This document shows, one piece after another, positions 61,501 to 64,000 of a DNA stretch of 64,000 bases. A program made the translations under genes and the position numbers. This stretch comes from Nitrosomonadales bacterium (GTDB lineage: Bacteria; Pseudomonadota; Gammaproteobacteria; Burkholderiales; Gallionellaceae), in contig JACQYW010000012.1 of NCBI GenBank assembly GCA_016208015.1, forward strand, positions 310,001 to 374,000, read 5' to 3'. The notes under the pieces were generated by a model. That model was not told where the DNA came from and searched no databases. It saw only the letters and a list, made by a program, of their open reading frames with translations. The stretch's first letter is position 1. The number at the start of each line of letters is the position of its first letter.

Positions 61501-64000
61501 GGGCTGGTGGGGAGTAGCACATGGACGATCAGCGGAAGCTACGTGACGACCGGCAGCGTGACCGGCACATCGAACTATGGTGGACTGGTGGGTGGCCTCG
61601 CTCTCAATGGCTCCCTCAGCAATTCGCATTACAACATCAACGGCGTCACCATCAACGGTGCAAACATCGTTACAGTTGGCGGTTTGTATAACGACAATAC
61701 CGCCAGTTTCAACGGTGTCGGGCAATATACCGACTGGCTGGTCAACGGCAACAAGTCGCTGAATATCGCGAATTACACCTCGCCTTACGGTTCGTTCGGT
61801 AATGGCGGCGCCAACATCTATACCATCAGCAATGCGCAGGGGCTGAAGGATATGCTCGGTTTCTCCGACAATTCCCTTTACACCTTCACCCTGACTGCGG
61901 ATGTCGACCTGGCTGGTTTTAACGATCTCTACATTCCCATTCTGGCGGGAACATTCGATGGGGCGGGTTTCACCGTTTTCAACCTGAACCTGAATCAGGC
62001 CAATTCCAACACCGGTCTGTTTGGCCATGTCTTCAGCACCGGTTCGGTGAGCAACCTGTCGCTGGTGAACGCCACGGTGAATGCGAGCCTGGGCGATCAC
62101 GTTGGCGCACTGGTGGGGTGGAACCAGGGGACGATCAACAACAACAGTGTCAGTGCCGGGGTCGCCGGTAGTGTAGTCGTGACGGGTGCCATTGGTGTGG
62201 GCGGCCTGGTCGGGTATAACACTGCCGGTGCCATCAGCAACAGCTTTGTCGACGGCGCTAGTGGCACCCTGACCGTGACCGGCACAACAGATGTCGGCGG
62301 CTTGGCGGGCCTGGTTACTGTCGGCTCGATCTCGAATAGCCATGTTAGCGCTGCAACGGTAGCTGGTGCCACGGCTGTCGGCGGTTTGGTCGGGTATTCC
62401 GCTGCCGCGATCACGAATAGTTATGTGGATAGCGGTGCTGTTACGGCGTCCGCTGGATACATCGGGGGATTGGTCGGGCAGAATCTGGGCACCCTGGTCA
62501 ACTCGCATTTCGACATTGAAGCCGTTACCACCAACGGCGGCAACAATGTCACCGTCGGCGGGCTCTACAATACGGGCGGCACGGGACAGTACAGCGCCTG
62601 GTTCAATGGTGGCGCACTCACACCGCTGGCGATCGGCAATTACAGTTCCACGCTCGTGTTGCAGGGCGACGGCAGCTACGGTATCGGCACCCAGCAGGGC
62701 ATGAAGGATATGCTGGCCTTTGCCGATGACCCAGCCTTATATAACTTCAGCCTGACTGCCGGCATCAACCTGACCGGCATGGCCGGTTATTACGTGCCCG
62801 TGCTGGCGGGCGATTTCAACGGCAATGCCTTCACCATTTCCAACCTCAGCCTCGGTCTACCGAACGACAATGTGGGGCTGTTCGGCACAACAAATGGCAG
62901 TCTGGTGAGCAACCTCACCCTGTCGAATGCCAGCGTGGCAGGTTTGACCAATGTAGGTGTCGTGGCAGGCAGCAACTACGCCAACATCAGCAGTGTATTT
63001 GTTACCGGCGTGAGCGCCGTGAGCGGGCAGTATGCTGTCGGCGGGCTCGTTGGTTACAACGGCGGCGGAAATATCTTCAGTAGCGCCGTGACGGGCGGAA
63101 CCGTCACCGGCACCGTCGCTGGCAGTCGCATAGGCGGATTGGTTGGATACAACAACGGCATCATCGATACCGCACAGGTATTGAACACGGCGGTGAGCGG
63201 CTCTGCCAGTGTCGGCGGACTGGTGGGATATAACCTGGGTTCAACTTTAAGCGGGGTCTTTGTGGGCGGGGGCATCGTCGGCAGCACCGTTACCAACGGT
63301 TCGGTGACAGGCACCGGGGGTATAACGGCCAATGCGATCGGAGGTCTTGTCGGCACCAACATGCATGGCGAGATCGTCGGCAGTTCCGTCGTCAACCCGA
63401 CTGTGGATGGCGGCTCTGGTGCCGCAGTTGGCGGACTGGTTGGTTATAACAACGGGTCATTCTTCAATTGGCCCGCGCTCCATTATTCGATCAGCAACAG
63501 TTTCGTCAGTAGCGGCACGGTGAACAGTCTGGGCAACGAAGTCGGCGGGTTGGTTGGCAACAACTTCGGCGCACCTATAAACACGAGTTATGTCGATTCA
63601 GTCACCGTGAGCGGAGGAAGATATGTTGGCGGTTTTGTTGGTTTTGACGGCGGCGAAGGCTGGGCCGGCGGTCTGGGCCTGATCAGCAACAGTTTTGTAA
63701 CGAATACCCAGGTGACAGGAACGTGGGAAGTGGGTGGCTTCGCAGGCGGGATACACGTGCCGACATCCAATAGCATTTCAGACAATTTCCTGGCGATCAC
63801 GAACAGTTATGTCAGCGGCGGAACGGTGAGCGGAACAAGCAGTGTCGGCGGTCTGGTCGGTTTCAACGATGGCGAGATATCGATGACTTACACAGCCAGC
63901 GGTTTGGTGAGCGGCACCACCAATGTTGGCGGCCTGATCGGTTATAACGATGTATCCGCTGTTGTGAGTAACAGTTTCTGGGATATCGATACCACGGGTC
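58546..64000 (+). CDS. Giant secreted adhesin, ESPR + TPS + GLUG repeats (C-terminus beyond window)
   Basis: Open for all 1818 visible codons. An ESPR-type extended signal peptide (MNSLNHIFRTIWSEALSAWI, VSE) ends at a cleavage near NAQA (residue 75). The TPS domain (about 76-330, LVNPNGIVFGSGATVDVAGL) indicates export by a TpsB porin. From about residue 550 the protein is GLUG-type repeats (GGLVGxN, NSFV, dozens of copies) folded probably as a beta-helix, with three blocks built on LKDML...LAGTFDG...NTGLFG. Strong AAGGGAG precedes the ATG. Neither a TpsB gene nor a stop codon is in the window. Confidence 0.9.
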   Translation, partial: MNSLNHIFRTIWSEALSAWIAVSEITKTKGKRSGSCLFRALHIGGVSDETDDVHSHRFKPIIIALACCFALNAQANPTGGTVVNGNASFNNSGNTLTITNTPGTIINWQGFSIGVNEVTHFAQQSAASAVLNRVVTSNPSAILGTLSSNGQVYLVNPNGIVFGSGATVDVAGLVATSLNLSNADFLAGRHNYTNQAGAQNISNAGNINAQQGGQIYLIAPNVENTGIITAPNGEILLAAGYEVQLVNSLDPSLRVSIVAPAGEATNLGQLIVQSGSLGLFGAVVRNTGAVSADSATMQGGKIVFKSSLRTEVGGTVSASGVGGGEIHILSDMQNGTVEVSGTLDASAPIKGDGGFIDTSAAQLQIGSTARITSAAPSGKSGEWLIDPYNVNIGSTTGSFSGGFVGGVWTPTGSASYVNTGTIASTLGGGTSVTISTVNPAGTVDPGNITVNQSILKTTGTVTTTLTLLAENDIIFIAGAGISSTSGALNVVLRSDADANGTGTVSFAGANTLNVLAGGRVDLYYNPASYATPTTFTGITWGATAHTEWMLVNNVTNLQDMNTNLAGNYALGTDINAAGTTTWNFNGTTYDGFAPVGTIATPFTGNFNGNLHTIDGLYINRSSVGYVGLFGYTNASTIKDVSLTNVNILGGGYVGSLVGWHQGSLANSHNASGTVTSVGMIGTAAGGLVGMNYNFSTVDNCSAGSTVSGTSYVGGLIGASQQSTLSNVSATGNVTGTNWGAGGLVGSMEGDLSPHSLTNGTASGNVNGSRYVGGLVGWNGYWSTINNGIASGNVSSTLTDAGGLVGMNAYNIISSHATGNVLGVTNVGGLVGNNYWDNNPSFSFTYGSISLSDASIGTVTGVTNVGGLVGSSSSAAFNAIDTNNASGNVLGTTNVGGLVGYFSGNTSVVNSFASGNVTGNGATNANLGGLVGQMNGGTISNSYSTSAAVAGGAGSSYVGGLTGFNAGTISNSYASGVAVSGGNMVGGLVGSSTWTISGSYVTTGSVTGTSNYGGLVGGLALNGSLSNSHYNINGVTINGANIVTVGGLYNDNTASFNGVGQYTDWLVNGNKSLNIANYTSPYGSFGNGGANIYTISNAQGLKDMLGFSDNSLYTFTLTADVDLAGFNDLYIPILAGTFDGAGFTVFNLNLNQANSNTGLFGHVFSTGSVSNLSLVNATVNASLGDHVGALVGWNQGTINNNSVSAGVAGSVVVTGAIGVGGLVGYNTAGAISNSFVDGASGTLTVTGTTDVGGLAGLVTVGSISNSHVSAATVAGATAVGGLVGYSAAAITNSYVDSGAVTASAGYIGGLVGQNLGTLVNSHFDIEAVTTNGGNNVTVGGLYNTGGTGQYSAWFNGGALTPLAIGNYSSTLVLQGDGSYGIGTQQGMKDMLAFADDPALYNFSLTAGINLTGMAGYYVPVLAGDFNGNAFTISNLSLGLPNDNVGLFGTTNGSLVSNLTLSNASVAGLTNVGVVAGSNYANISSVFVTGVSAVSGQYAVGGLVGYNGGGNIFSSAVTGGTVTGTVAGSRIGGLVGYNNGIIDTAQVLNTAVSGSASVGGLVGYNLGSTLSGVFVGGGIVGSTVTNGSVTGTGGITANAIGGLVGTNMHGEIVGSSVVNPTVDGGSGAAVGGLVGYNNGSFFNWPALHYSISNSFVSSGTVNSLGNEVGGLVGNNFGAPINTSYVDSVTVSGGRYVGGFVGFDGGEGWAGGLGLISNSFVTNTQVTGTWEVGGFAGGIHVPTSNSISDNFLAITNSYVSGGTVSGTSSVGGLVGFNDGEISMTYTASGLVSGTTNVGGLIGYNDVSAVVSNSFWDIDTTG

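Noticed and set aside
61423..62508. Minus-strand open frame opposite the adhesin
   Set aside because: Produced by the repetitive Gly/Asn-rich adhesin read backwards; no start signal, repeat content follows the sense frame.
58546..64000. Possible frameshift or pseudogene in the adhesin
   Set aside because: I followed codon phase at several GLUG motifs (near 60676, 61621, 62500, 63841); all are in the same frame as the ATG at 58546 and the last codons, NSFWDIDTTG, are again family-typical, so the gene looks intact to the edge.
60500..64000. CRISPR-like or DNA tandem array
   Set aside because: The repeated DNA follows codons of GGLVG and NS[FY]V motifs with variable spacing; there are no uniform repeats with unique spacers.

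Overview
The window reads as chromosomal DNA of a GC-rich, Gram-negative betaproteobacterium. The evidence is the gene order suhB/trmJ/cysE/iscRSUA-hscBA-fdx-iscX, the c-type cytochromes, a two-partner-secretion adhesin and betaproteobacterial-style intergenic palindromes. A Nitrosomonadales/Gallionellaceae-like organism (iron-oxidiser relatives) is my inference. No rRNA, tRNA, CRISPR array, insertion sequence or prophage was recognised. Most genes are dense, overlapping housekeeping operons.

Layout. 1-919: start of a PiT phosphate transporter (runs off the left edge) and suhB, both minus. 982-8653: one plus-strand run, trmJ, cysE, then the full ISC iron-sulfur operon ending in iscX, then dsbB. 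8654-13151: DUF2798, SirB2 and cytochrome b561 membrane proteins, a TIGR03862-type flavoprotein, rhlE and an HNH nuclease. 13432-14773: a diheme cytochrome c plus a NapC/NirT tetraheme quinol dehydrogenase. 14889-19517: a TolC/MacA/MacB-type efflux operon. 19734-22693: an EF-hand protein, a CpxRA-like two-component system and a 65-codon unknown gene. 22804-25842: B12-dependent ribonucleotide reductase nrdJ behind two NrdR boxes. 26031-30792: a membrane protein with a lectin-like domain, serB, two lipoproteins, a qorB/HxlR pair and a gene remnant. 30832-37505: mfd, ispD, ispF, tsaB, rimI and a family-4 uracil-DNA glycosylase. 37502-44283: three adjacent cyclic-di-GMP genes. 44268-48545: queD and a MoxR/DUF58/transglutaminase operon. 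48644-53401: Mth938-like gene, alaA-like aminotransferase, hom and thrC. 53432-58246: an unrecognised four-gene cluster (TPR-sulfotransferase, VOC enzyme, methyltransferase, PaaK-like adenylation enzyme). 58546-64000: the start of a giant ESPR/TPS/GLUG adhesin that is still open at the right edge.

How the parts connect. The ISC operon makes Fe-S clusters that the cytochrome-rich, quinone-linked respiration would need. Between 19.5 and 22.8 kb, direct GTAAA/GTTAA half-sites with 10-bp (once 11-bp) periodicity sit upstream of the efflux operon, between the EF-hand gene and the CpxRA-like pair, and upstream of the small unknown gene. This suggests one local envelope-stress regulon. The c-di-GMP genes and the large secreted adhesin suggest a surface-attachment lifestyle. 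The four-gene cluster next to the adhesin is the best candidate for an undescribed pathway. Several intergenic palindromes (REP-like) occur, and two of them appear to have been absorbed in frame into proteins.
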